Assembly (NCBI GenBank): GCA_036675955.1
Contig: JAKFDW010000111.1
Span: 1-18,355, forward strand
Length of the DNA: 18,355 nt
Reading direction: 5' to 3'
Origin: Pollutimonas sp036675955
GTDB taxonomy: Bacteria; Pseudomonadota; Gammaproteobacteria; Burkholderiales; Burkholderiaceae_B
Shown: positions 1-8,400 of the stretch, piece after piece
Position numbering within the stretch: position 1 is the stretch's first letter
Layout of the letters: the number at the start of each line of letters is the position of its first letter
Program-made: the position numbers and the translations under genes
The notes under the pieces: model-generated
What the model saw: only the letters and a program-made list of their open reading frames with translations
Told to the model about the DNA's origin: nothing
The model's database searches: none

Positions 1-46
1 GGCACGCTGCTTGCTGGCAGGGGGTATTATTACTCCGTTGGCGCCC

Positions 47-811
47 ATGACCATTGCAGATATATCGACAACATTAAAAGTACTTACCGTAAATACGCAT
101 AAGGGATTTACGTTCTTCAATCGTCGTTTCATACTGCACGAACTGCGCGACGCCATACGCGCCACCCACGCCGATATTGTTTTCTTGCAGGAAGTGCTGG
201 GCGCCCACGAAGCCCATGCCTTGCGTCTTGCGCGATGGCCGGCTGTAAGCCAGTATGAATTCCTGGCCGACTCCATCTGGAACGATTTTGCCTATGGTCG
301 CAATGCCGTATATCCTCATGGACATCACGGCAACGCCTTACTTTCAAAATTCCCCATCACGTTTTACGACAATCTGGATATATCGATGGGCAAGCACGAG
401 AAGAGAGGGATGCTGCATTGCATTTTGCGTCCTCCGCATCTGGCAACAGACGTGCATGCAATATGCGTACACCTGGGCTTGCACGAGAGGCATCGCTCGC
501 GCCAGCTCACAAGCCTTTGCACACTGATCAAAGACGACATTCCGTCCAAGGCGCCCTTGGTGGTGGCCGGCGATTTCAATGACTGGCGGCAGCGTGGTCA
601 AGAAATATTGATGCGGTCCAGCGGCCTGAAGGAGGTCTTCGCGGAGTGTAATGGCAGCGTGGCGCGTACTTTTCCGGCCCGTTTCCCATTTCTTCGCCTT
701 GATCGCATCTATGTCCGCAATGTCGATCAGTTCCGGCCCGTCGCGCTTTCGCCCAGGCCCTGGACACACTTGTCCGATCATTCACCTCTGGCTGCCGAGG
801 TGGTGCTATGA
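47..811 (+). CDS. ybhP: YbhP-like endonuclease/exonuclease/phosphatase family protein
   Basis: The 254-residue product has the endonuclease/exonuclease/phosphatase fold, whose members hydrolyse phosphodiester or phosphomonoester bonds with a divalent metal. Visible family residues are N16 (VNTHKG), E49 (LQEV), the GHHGNALLS block near 92-100, D176/N178 (GDFNDW), D219 (RLDRIYV) and D244-H245 (LSDH), so the active site looks intact. Length and the N-terminal KVLTVNTHKGF block match E. coli YbhP as I recall it (253 aa), which favours the ATG at 47. Upstream TTG codons at 11 and 38 are in frame, there is no in-frame stop back to the window edge, and no well-spaced ribosome-binding site, so the start is slightly uncertain. 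The stop overlaps the clsB start (ATGA, 808-811). No secretion signal is seen, so a cytoplasmic location is likely. The true substrate is unknown; a phospholipid headgroup or related phosphodiester is an inference from the clsB neighbour. Confidence 0.9.
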   Translation: MTIADISTTLKVLTVNTHKGFTFFNRRFILHELRDAIRATHADIVFLQEVLGAHEAHALRLARWPAVSQYEFLADSIWNDFAYGRNAVYPHGHHGNALLSKFPITFYDNLDISMGKHEKRGMLHCILRPPHLATDVHAICVHLGLHERHRSRQLTSLCTLIKDDIPSKAPLVVAGDFNDWRQRGQEILMRSSGLKEVFAECNGSVARTFPARFPFLRLDRIYVRNVDQFRPVALSPRPWTHLSDHSPLAAEVVL

Positions 812-2019
812 CGGTAAAGTGGACAAGCGGGAATTCGCTTGAATTGCTGGAAAACGGCGAGGCTTTCTTTCCTGCCGTGTTCGACGCCATCAGGCATGCC
901 CAACGTAGCGTCATTCTCGAAACCTTCATTATTTTCGAGGACAAGGTCGGCAACGAGCTGCGCGAGGTGCTCATCGAGGCGGCCGAGCGCGGCGTACGCA
1001 TCGAGATGACCGTTGACGGCTACGGATCGGCGGATTTGACGCCAGAGTATATCGAAGGACTCGCCTCGGCGGGCGTGGGCTTTCATGTGTTCGACCCGCA
1101 GCCCAGACGCCTGGGCTTTCGTACCAATCTGTTTCGGCGGCTGCATCGCAAGATAGTGGTGGTTGACGGAACACTGGCTTTCGTGGGTGGAATCAACTTC
1201 AGCGCAGACCATCTTGCCGATTTCGGCCCGACGGCCAAACAAGATTACGCTATTTCTATAAGAGGTCCGCTGGTCGATGAAATAGCGCGCTTTGCACTAG
1301 AGGCGCTGTCGCCCGTGCGCACGCGTTTTTCGTGGCGCGGCCTGTTTCGCCGGTCTGCAAGGCAGACGCCGCACAGCGGCGATACCGTGGCCGCGCTGGT
1401 CTTGCGCGATAACGACAAGCACAGAGACGATATCGAACAACATTATCGGATAGGAGTCCGGGCTGCCAAGAATGAAATCACGATTGCCAACGCTTATTTT
1501 TTTCCCGGCTATCGATTCTTGCGCGACCTGCGCCAGGCGGCCAAGCGTGGCGTGCGCGTGCGCCTGATCCTGCAGGGCGAACCCGACATGGCAATAGCGC
1601 GCTTCGTCGCCACCATGCTCTACGATTACCTGTTGTCGGCCGGCGTTGAAATTTTCGAATACTGCGAGCGTCCATTTCACGGCAAGGTGGCAACTGTCGA
1701 TCAAACCTGGGCGACGGTGGGCTCCAGCAATCTCGACCCGCTAAGCCTCGCCTTGAATCTCGAAGCCAATGTCATGATCAATGACCGTGCATTCAGTTCG
1801 CATTTGCATGAGCGGCTTGATTTCCTTGTCCATAATCATTGCAAGGTAGTGGAACGCCTCGCTCCACCGCGTCGCAAAATTCAGCGTGTATTCGTCGGCG
1901 TATTTGTTTTCCACTTCTTGCGGCGCTTTCCCGCTTGGGCAGGGTGGCTGCCCGCCCGCAAGGCGCCGCTTAGATCTTTTGCAGCGCCTGCCGAACCAAT
2001 GAGCGAAGGAAAGTCATGA
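808..2019 (+). CDS. clsB: Cardiolipin synthase B, phospholipase D superfamily
   Basis: The 403-residue protein carries two HKD motifs of the phospholipase D superfamily: H113-x-K115-x4-D120 (HRKIVVVD) followed by GGINF, and H291-x-K293-x4-D298 (HGKVATVD) followed by GSSNLDPLS. Both catalytic halves are intact. The family transfers a phosphatidyl group to a second phospholipid or to glycerol; ClsB of E. coli (413 aa) makes cardiolipin from phosphatidylglycerol and phosphatidylethanolamine. Similarity to ClsB runs end to end, including the NAYFFPGYRFL block near 228-238 and the C-terminal FHFLRRFPAWAGWLPA segment. There are no N-terminal membrane helices, which separates it from ClsA-type synthases. 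The start at 808 overlaps the ybhP stop and the stop overlaps the ybhN start (ATGA, 2016-2019), so translation is probably coupled through all three genes. It should act at the inner face of the cytoplasmic membrane. Confidence 0.93.
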   Translation: MTVKWTSGNSLELLENGEAFFPAVFDAIRHAQRSVILETFIIFEDKVGNELREVLIEAAERGVRIEMTVDGYGSADLTPEYIEGLASAGVGFHVFDPQPRRLGFRTNLFRRLHRKIVVVDGTLAFVGGINFSADHLADFGPTAKQDYAISIRGPLVDEIARFALEALSPVRTRFSWRGLFRRSARQTPHSGDTVAALVLRDNDKHRDDIEQHYRIGVRAAKNEITIANAYFFPGYRFLRDLRQAAKRGVRVRLILQGEPDMAIARFVATMLYDYLLSAGVEIFEYCERPFHGKVATVDQTWATVGSSNLDPLSLALNLEANVMINDRAFSSHLHERLDFLVHNHCKVVERLAPPRRKIQRVFVGVFVFHFLRRFPAWAGWLPARKAPLRSFAAPAEPMSEGKS

Positions 2020-3008
2020 GCGCCGCTTGGTGGAAGAATGCCAGACACTGGCTGAAACAACACTGGAAGATCATACGGCGGTCCCTGGGCATCGTTTTTG
2101 CGGTGGCTGTACTGATTCTGCTGTCGATAGCGGTAGTCAAGATCGACTGGAACGAGGTCCTCGTCGCCATACACGGCTTGCCTGCCAGCGCCTTATGGAT
2201 GGCGGCCTTGATCACCGCAGCGAGTTATGCGGTGTATTGCAGCTACGACCTCTTGGGCAGATGGTATACGGAACACGATCTGGTCTGGTGGAAGTGCATG
2301 ATGACGGGCTTCATCAGCTACGCGTTCACCATGAATATGGGTGCCCCCGTAGGCGGACTTGGGCTGCGGCTACGGCTCTATACGAAACATGGCCTCGAGC
2401 CTGGCGTGATAATGCGTATCGTCGGGTTCAGCATCACCACGAACTGGATGGGGTACACACTGCTGGCGGGACTGCTTTTCGCCTCGGGTGTGGTAGAGCT
2501 TCCCGCCAGTTGGAAGCTGGATAATGGTCCTCTCCGGGTTATCGGCGCAGTCATGGTGGCCGCGGCCGTTGCCTATCTGGGTTTATGCAAGTTTTCGCGT
2601 ACGCGTTCCTGGACCGTCTTCGGTCATACGATAGAGCTTCCCACCATCGGGCTGGCTGTCGTCCAGATTGGCCTCGCCGCCCTTAACTGGATGCTGATCG
2701 GAGGCGTCATCTATGTTTTGTTGCAGCAAAACATTCCCTACTCCGTCGTGCTCGCCACTTTTCTGGTCAGTGCGGTCGCCGGCGCTCTTACGCATATACC
2801 GGGAGGGATAGGGGTGATTGAATCCGTATTTGTCGCTTTGCTGAGCGGTTCAATGGCGCGGCCGGAGATTCTCGGCGGCTTGCTGGTTTATCGCGCTATT
2901 TATTATCTTGGGCCATTGATCGTGGCGGGGGCTTGGTATCTGGGCACGGAAGCCAGAATGGGCCGGGTTGGCCGGCATGCCAATTGCTCGTCGAAATCAT
3001 CAACGTAA
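2016..3008 (+). CDS. ybhN: YbhN-like membrane protein (lysylphosphatidylglycerol synthase TM family)
   Basis: This 330-residue integral membrane protein belongs to the family of the lipid-flipping transmembrane half of MprF (AglD/YbhN group). Hydrophobic segments lie near residues 24-43, 55-75, 95-112, 131-155, 169-187, 201-222, 228-255 and 283-303. Conserved features include GAPVGGLGLRLRLY near 108-121, SITTNWMGY near 139-147, and HIPGGIGVIESVF near 262-274, the family's proline/glycine signature. Length and sequence resemble E. coli YbhN (318 aa), and the ybhP-clsB-ybhN order is the same. The aminoacyl-transferase domain of true MprF is absent, so it is not expected to make lysyl-phosphatidylglycerol. 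A role in phospholipid transfer or flipping is inferred from family and neighbours. The start is fixed by the ATGA overlap with clsB. Confidence 0.9.
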   Translation: MSAAWWKNARHWLKQHWKIIRRSLGIVFAVAVLILLSIAVVKIDWNEVLVAIHGLPASALWMAALITAASYAVYCSYDLLGRWYTEHDLVWWKCMMTGFISYAFTMNMGAPVGGLGLRLRLYTKHGLEPGVIMRIVGFSITTNWMGYTLLAGLLFASGVVELPASWKLDNGPLRVIGAVMVAAAVAYLGLCKFSRTRSWTVFGHTIELPTIGLAVVQIGLAALNWMLIGGVIYVLLQQNIPYSVVLATFLVSAVAGALTHIPGGIGVIESVFVALLSGSMARPEILGGLLVYRAIYYLGPLIVAGAWYLGTEARMGRVGRHANCSSKSST

Positions 3009-3040
3009 CGCGCTGTGGCGCTACCAACAAAGGGGATATC

Positions 3041-3619
3041 ATGTCGCTCATCGTAGCTGCCCGTTTCGACACATTTGAATCCGCCGAGAAAGCTGCTTCC
3101 GTCCTCATGAGTGACGGCATTGCACCAAGCGATTTGCATACTTTCTATGTCAATCCTCCGGGCGCCCACGGCCGCTATCCTTTGGGCGGCGACCAGGCCG
3201 CGGATCCGGACTCTGAAGGAGCGCCGTACAGCGCGGTGGGCGGGGCCGCCGCGGTCGGCCTGGTCGGCGCACTCGTCGGCGGGGTTATCGCGTTCACGTT
3301 CAGCGACTCTATTCTGCCTCTGGTGGGCGGCGCCGGCGTCGGCGCCTATATAGGGTCTTTGGCGGGAGCCGTGTATTCGCTGGGACGCAAGCGCCCGTCG
3401 CGCACGCGCCAGCAGGTTTTTCAGGCCAAAGTCCATGAAGGACGTCCTTCCGGCGTGGTATTGGCGGTTCACACGTCGCTGGAGCACGAGAAACGTATCG
3501 CGGAAATACTGCGCACGGCAGGAGGGATAGAAGTCGAGCGCGCCCAGGGGCGTTGGGCCAATGGCCGCTGGGAGGACTTCGATCCACTGATAAGCCCCAC
3601 CTTGAAGAAGGACTTCTAG
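3041..3619 (+). CDS. Glycine-zipper membrane protein, function unknown
   Basis: The 192-residue protein starts at an ATG preceded by AAAGGGG (3029-3035), 5 bases away; the open frame extends further upstream but that part overlaps the end of ybhN. The N-terminal 40 residues (IVAARFDTFESAEKAASVL) resemble a small alpha/beta module seen in stress-related proteins that carry glycine-rich membrane segments. Two hydrophobic glycine-zipper stretches follow at about 66-87 and 91-113 (AVGLVGALVGG; VGGAGVGAYIGSLAGAV), with GxxxG-type spacing that suits tight helix packing or membrane insertion. A soluble C-terminal part (about 125-192) contains GVVLAVHTSLEHEKRIAEIL and WEDFDP. I cannot assign a function. 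It lies 32 bases after ybhN and may be transcribed with it. Its stop codon is interlocked with that of the convergent BON-domain gene. Confidence 0.8.
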   Translation: MSLIVAARFDTFESAEKAASVLMSDGIAPSDLHTFYVNPPGAHGRYPLGGDQAADPDSEGAPYSAVGGAAAVGLVGALVGGVIAFTFSDSILPLVGGAGVGAYIGSLAGAVYSLGRKRPSRTRQQVFQAKVHEGRPSGVVLAVHTSLEHEKRIAEILRTAGGIEVERAQGRWANGRWEDFDPLISPTLKKDF

Positions 3620-3927
3620 GGAACCTTGATGTCGTAGTTCACGGTAACCACGCCGGGCACTTGGCGCGCCGCTTGTACGGCGTTACGGGCCGCCAGCGTA
3701 TTCTCGGCAGTGCCATGCAGCGTCACCACGGCGTCTTTTGTGGAAACGCGGACATTTTCCGCGTGTATTCCCGGCACACTTATGACGGCCGCCTCGACAT
3801 TGGCATTGATGGACGCATCGCCGCCATACTGGGCCGACTCGGGCGGCATCGGGTCGCCTGCGCACCCGCCCAGCGTAAATGCAAGCGCGGCAATCAAGGC
3901 CGGCAGACGAAGTTTGCAAGTAGACAT
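3616..3927 (-). CDS. Small BON-domain lipoprotein
   Basis: The chosen ATG at 3927 has GAGGAG about 7 bases upstream; an earlier in-frame ATG at 4050 would add a non-hydrophobic stretch ahead of an obvious signal peptide, so I reject it. The 103-residue product begins with a lipoprotein signal peptide ending in LGGC, with lipidated Cys at residue 22. The +2 residue is Ala, which is compatible with outer-membrane sorting. Residues about 38-103 form a single BON domain (INANVEAAVISVPGI, VTLHGTAEN, ARQVPGVVTVNYDI). BON domains bind phospholipids and occur in OsmY/YraP (DolP)-type envelope proteins, usually as two copies; here there is only one. A periplasmic or outer-membrane envelope-maintenance role is likely but inferred. 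It ends on the same CTAG as the facing glycine-zipper gene. Confidence 0.87.
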   Translation of the reverse strand: MSTCKLRLPALIAALAFTLGGCAGDPMPPESAQYGGDASINANVEAAVISVPGIHAENVRVSTKDAVVTLHGTAENTLAARNAVQAARQVPGVVTVNYDIKVP

Positions 3928-4120
3928 AGCTGTACTCCTCAGACGATGAATCGAAAAAGTGGGGAATGCGCGTCCCAACAGCAATCGCCATGCCTCATGA
4001 AATGGAATGATACTTATGTCGGATTGCGCCGTATTTCGATTTATACTCACGCTTTAATAAAAAATCAGAACGGTTAAAGCTGTGTTTGCACAGTTCGCCA
4101 TGCTGTCCAGGAGTCTTTGA
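3928..4120. promoter_or_regulatory. Divergent intergenic region between BON lipoprotein and efflux operon
   Basis: These 193 bases separate two divergent genes and must hold at least the efflux operon promoter. A TATACT at 4042-4047 is a plausible plus-strand -10 box, but no good -35 lies at the expected distance. The stretch 4051-4068 is AT-rich. A small inverted repeat, CTGTG-TTTG-CACAG (4080-4093), lies 27 bases before the adaptor ATG and could be an operator or part of the leader. AGGAG (4109-4113) is the adaptor's ribosome-binding site. There is no TetR- or MarR-type gene here to bind it. Confidence 0.4.
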
Positions 4121-5395
4121 ATGTCGAACCTTCGCCTGCCTTCCGGGCAGCAAGTCCGCGTTGCCATCTTTTCATCCCTAATTTTCCTTGCCGCTTGCGG
4201 TGAAAAGTCCCAACAGGGAGCCCCTGGGGAAATGAAGGTGCCAGTCAGCGTGGTTACTGTACAGCCTACTCCCACAGAATTCGTAGTCGCTTTACCCGGA
4301 CGGGTCGATGCCATAAAAGATGCGCAGATCCGTGCGCGCGTCGATGGCATTGTCAATGAAATCAATTTCGAGCAAGGCAGCGACGTCAAGGCCGGGCAGT
4401 TGCTGTTCACCATCGATCCCGCTCCATATCAAGCGGTTCGTGCCCAAGCCGCAGCCCAGCTGCAACGTGCGCAAGCCGACGCCAAGAGCGCGCGTTTGCT
4501 GGCAGAACGCTATTCCAAATTGATCAAGGCCAACGCCGTCAGTCGCCAGGAATACGACAATGCCATGGCATCGGCTGGGCAGGCAGACGCCGCCATTGCC
4601 GCCGCCAAGGCAACGCTGCAATCGGCCGACATCAATCTGGGATATACCAAGGTCGATTCCCCAATCAATGGGCGCATAGGCAAGTCGATGGTTACCGAAG
4701 GTGCGCTGGTCAGCGCGGCTTCGGCCACCCAGCTGGCTACCGTGCAGCAGATCGACCGTGTATATGTCGACATCACCCGCTCTACCGCTCAGTTGGCGCA
4801 ATTGCGCCGGGCGCTGGCCAGCGGCGAACTTGAACAATCCGCCGATGGCAACGCCAAGGCGCAAGTCGTGCTCGAGGACGGAACAGTCTACGACCAGCCC
4901 GGAAAAGTGCTGTTCTCCGGTATTTCTGTCGATCCAACGACGGGTCAAGTCAACTTGCGTGCGGAATTCCCAAATCCCGACCAGATTCTGCTTCCCGGCA
5001 TGTATGTGCGTGTACGGCTGCAGCAAGGCGTTGATGAGAAAGCCCTGCTTGTGCCGCAACAGGCATTGCAACGCACGGCAGATGGGCGCAGCAGCCTCAT
5101 GCTGGTCAAGGATGGCAAGGTCCAGGTCGTTCCGGTAACAGTCGGCCCCGAGAGCAATGGCAACTGGCTTATCACCAATGGCCTGAGTGCGGGCGATGTC
5201 GTGATCGTCGAAGGCTTCCAGAAGATTCGCCCAGGAGCCGCCGTTCAAGCCATGCCTTGGAAGCCTCAGGCGGCACAAGACGGAAACGCGCCGGCGCCAG
5301 CGGCTCAAAAAGCACCTGGTGATCAAGGCTCCAAAGAAGGCGCGGACGAACCTGCAGGCGGGGCTCCATCCGCCGAGGCCGCTTCCAAGGGTTGA
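4121..5395 (+). CDS. RND efflux pump periplasmic adaptor lipoprotein (AcrA/MexA family)
   Basis: The 424-residue membrane-fusion protein links the RND transporter to the outer-membrane channel. The ATG at 4121 follows AGGAG by 7 bases. A signal peptide ends in LAAC, with lipidated Cys at residue 26, so the protein should be anchored to the inner membrane. The usual order is visible: a beta-barrel/lipoyl half-motif (RARVDGIVNEINFEQGSDV near 70-88), an alpha-helical hairpin (about 105-170, AQAAAQLQRAQADAKSARLL and IAAAKATLQSADINL), the second lipoyl half (YTKVDSPINGRIGKSMVTEG), and beta-barrel and membrane-proximal parts (LLPGMYVRVRLQQG; GDVVIVEGFQKIRPGA). An Ala/Pro/Gly-rich tail of about 45 residues closes the protein and is probably disordered. 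It is the first gene of the adaptor-transporter-channel operon. Confidence 0.95.
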   Translation: MSNLRLPSGQQVRVAIFSSLIFLAACGEKSQQGAPGEMKVPVSVVTVQPTPTEFVVALPGRVDAIKDAQIRARVDGIVNEINFEQGSDVKAGQLLFTIDPAPYQAVRAQAAAQLQRAQADAKSARLLAERYSKLIKANAVSRQEYDNAMASAGQADAAIAAAKATLQSADINLGYTKVDSPINGRIGKSMVTEGALVSAASATQLATVQQIDRVYVDITRSTAQLAQLRRALASGELEQSADGNAKAQVVLEDGTVYDQPGKVLFSGISVDPTTGQVNLRAEFPNPDQILLPGMYVRVRLQQGVDEKALLVPQQALQRTADGRSSLMLVKDGKVQVVPVTVGPESNGNWLITNGLSAGDVVIVEGFQKIRPGAAVQAMPWKPQAAQDGNAPAPAAQKAPGDQGSKEGADEPAGGAPSAEAASKG

Positions 5396-5404
5396 GCGGT
5401 CAGC

Positions 5405-5435
5405 TTGTCCCGGCCGTCAGCGCGGCGGCCGACAA
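5405..5435 (+). other. Intercistronic stem-loop between adaptor and RND transporter genes
   Basis: TTGTC-CC-GGCCG (5405-5416) pairs with CGGCCGACAA (5426-5435), giving a 10-base-pair stem with a two-base bulge and a 9-base loop. It lies in the 67-base gap between the adaptor stop and the transporter start. The following sequence (GTTTAATGCTTTTAG) is only partly T-rich, so it is at best a weak terminator; an mRNA-processing or stability hairpin is equally possible. Seen by eye, not folded computationally. Confidence 0.4.
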
Positions 5436-5462
5436 CGTTTAATGCTTTTAGAGTGAGCACGC

Positions 5463-8400
5463 ATGCCGCAGTTTTTTATCGAAAGGCCTATTTTCGCCTG
5501 GGTCGTAGCCCTGGCAATCACTTTGGCCGGTTTATTGGCAATTCCCAATATGCCTATTTCGCAGTATCCCGAGGTGGCACCTCCGGCGATCACGATCCAG
5601 GCCAGCTATCCGGGCGCATCGGCTGAAGATGTTGCCCAGTCTGTTTCCAGCATTATCGAAAACGAGCTCAACGGCGCTACCGGACTGCTGTATTACGAGT
5701 CGGTCAGCGACTCTTACGGCACAGCGGAAATTACGGCGACGTTTGCCCCCGGTACCGATCCGGACATGGCGCAAGTGGATGTGCAGAATCGCATCTCCAA
5801 CGTTACGGCACAATTGCCGGGCGCCGTGACGCAGCAGGGCCTGAACGTCGATCAAAGCAGTGCCAGCTTCCTTATGGTTGTGGCGCTTTCTTCTACCGAC
5901 GGCTCCCTGGACCAGGTCGCGCTGGCCGATTACATCACCCGCAACGTCCAGAATTCGGTTTCACGGGTTCCGGGGGTAGGGAAGTTCCAGTTGTTCGCGG
6001 CACCGCGCGCAATGCGCATCTGGGTCGACCCCGACAAGCTGACCGGCTACAAAATAAGTATGGCCGAGGTGAATGCCGCCGTTGCAAAACAGAATGTCCT
6101 GATTTCCGCCGGCATTATCGGCGCTCCTCCCAATCCGGAGGAGCAGCGCGTTACTGCGCCTATCGTAGTCAATGGTGAACTCTCAACGGTGGAGGACTTC
6201 GAGAAAATTGTCTTGCGCTCGAATGTCGACGGTTCCAGCGTGCAGCTGAGCGATGTCGCGCGGATTGAAGTCGGAGCGGACAATTACCAGTTCGGCGCGC
6301 GCCTGAACGGCAAGCCCACTGCGGCATTCGCCATCTCGCTGGCGACGAATGCCAATGCCTTGTCGACCGCCGAAGGCGTAAGGGCCCAAATGGAAGAACT
6401 GTCCAAGTTTTTCCCGGGCAACATCACGTACTCGATTCCTTACGACACGACGCCTTATGTTCAGTTGTCGATAGAGCAGGTGGTCCATACGCTGCTCGAA
6501 GCGATGGTGCTGGTGTTTATCGTGATGTTCATATTCCTGCAGAACGTACGCTACACGCTGATTCCGGCACTGGTGGTGCCGATTGCCATCATGGGCGCCT
6601 TCGCAGTCATGCTGGCGTTGGGGTTCTCGATCAATGTGCTGACGATGTTCGCCATGGTGCTGGCCATCGGTATTCTGGTCGATGATGCGATTGTCGTGGT
6701 CGAGAACGTTGAACGCATCATGGTCGAAGAGGGCCTGTCGCCGAAAGAAGCGACCAAGAAGGCCATGCCTCAGATCAGCGGCGCGGTGCTGGGCATGACG
6801 CTGGTCCTGGCGACGGTATTCCTGCCGCTGGCTTTCATGAGCGGCTCGGTCGGCGTCATCTACCGCCAGTTTTCCGTGGCGATGGCGGTCTCCATCCTGT
6901 TTTCAGGATTCCTGGCTCTGACTTTCACGCCGGCGCTTTGCGCGACCATACTCAAGCCTATCCCGAAGGGCCATCACGAAACGAAGAAAGGCTTTTTCGG
7001 CTGGTTCAATCGTTCATTCGAGCGTGTCACGAATCGGTATGAAGGCTGGGTGGGACGCAGCCTGAAGCGGGGCGGCCGCATGATCATTGTCTACCTGATC
7101 CTGCTCCTCGCATTGGGATGGATGTATGCGCGCCTGCCCACTTCCTTTCTTCCCGAAGAGGATCAGGGCTACATCATTGTCAATATGGAATTGCCTGCCG
7201 GATCAACCGGAAATCGCACGATAGAGATTATTGAAAAGGTCGAACAGTATTTCACCAAGCAACCGGAGATGCAGAACATCGTTACGGTCCAGGGCTTCAG
7301 TTTCAATGGAAACGGACTCAATTCCGCGATTGCGTTTGTACCCCTGAAGGATTTCTCCGAGCGCAAGGGTGAAGAACACTCCGCAATGGCAGTGGCGGCC
7401 AGGGCGACGCAAAATCTGCTTTTCGGTTTGCCGGATTCCATGGTTTTTGCCATCGTGCCGCCGGCAATTTCATCGCTGGGCAATGCGTCCGGTTTCGACG
7501 TCCGTCTGCAGGATCGCGGGGGGCTGGGGCATGATGCGCTAATGGCCGCCACGCAGCAACTTCTGCAGATGGCAATGCAAAGCCCCGTGCTGGCCGATAC
7601 CCGCATCACCGGGTTGGGAGCGGGTCCGCAAATGACGCTCACCATAGACCGCGCCAAGGCGGCCGCATTGGGCGTCGACTTCGGCGAGGTGTCCACGCTG
7701 ATCGCGACGTCGCTGGGCTCCGCCTATGTTGCGAAGTTTCCCAATATGGGCTGGATGCAGAACGTATGGGTCCAGGCTGCCCCGAGTCACCGCATGAACG
7801 CCGACGATGTGATGAAGCTGAATGCGCGCAATAGTTCCGGCGAAATGGTGCCCCTGTCTTCCTTCGTGAAAGTCGGCTGGGAACAGGGTCCGGTCCAGGT
7901 GGTCCGGTACAACAGCTACGAATCCATCCGCATCGGCGGCTCGGCGGCGCCTGGATATTCCACTGGGCAGGCCATGGCCGAGATGGAGCAACTGATAGGC
8001 AAGCTTCCGGCGGGTTTAGGCTATGAATGGACCGGGCTCTCCTATCAGGAAAAACAAGCCGGCAGTCAGTCCATCATACTGATGGGCCTGGCCATGCTGG
8101 TCGTTTTCCTGTTGCTTGCCGCACTGTACGAGAGCTGGGCCATTCCGCTTTCTGTCATGATGATGGTACCCCTGGGTATGCTGGGAGCCGTCGGCCTGGT
8201 ATCGGCACTCGGGATGTCGAACGATGTGTACTTCCAGGTCGGTATGATCACGGTGATCGGGCTCGCTGCAAAGAACGCAATTCTCATTGTCGAGTTCGCC
8301 AAAGACACCTATGCGCAGGGGGGAAGCATCATCGATGCCACGGTTGAGGCGGCGCGTCTGCGTTTCCGCCCGATTCTGATGACTTCGTTCGCATTCATCC

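Noticed and set aside
4292..5326. 344-codon open frame opposite the adaptor gene
   Set aside because: Antisense shadow of a clearly recognised adaptor protein; no motif of its own.
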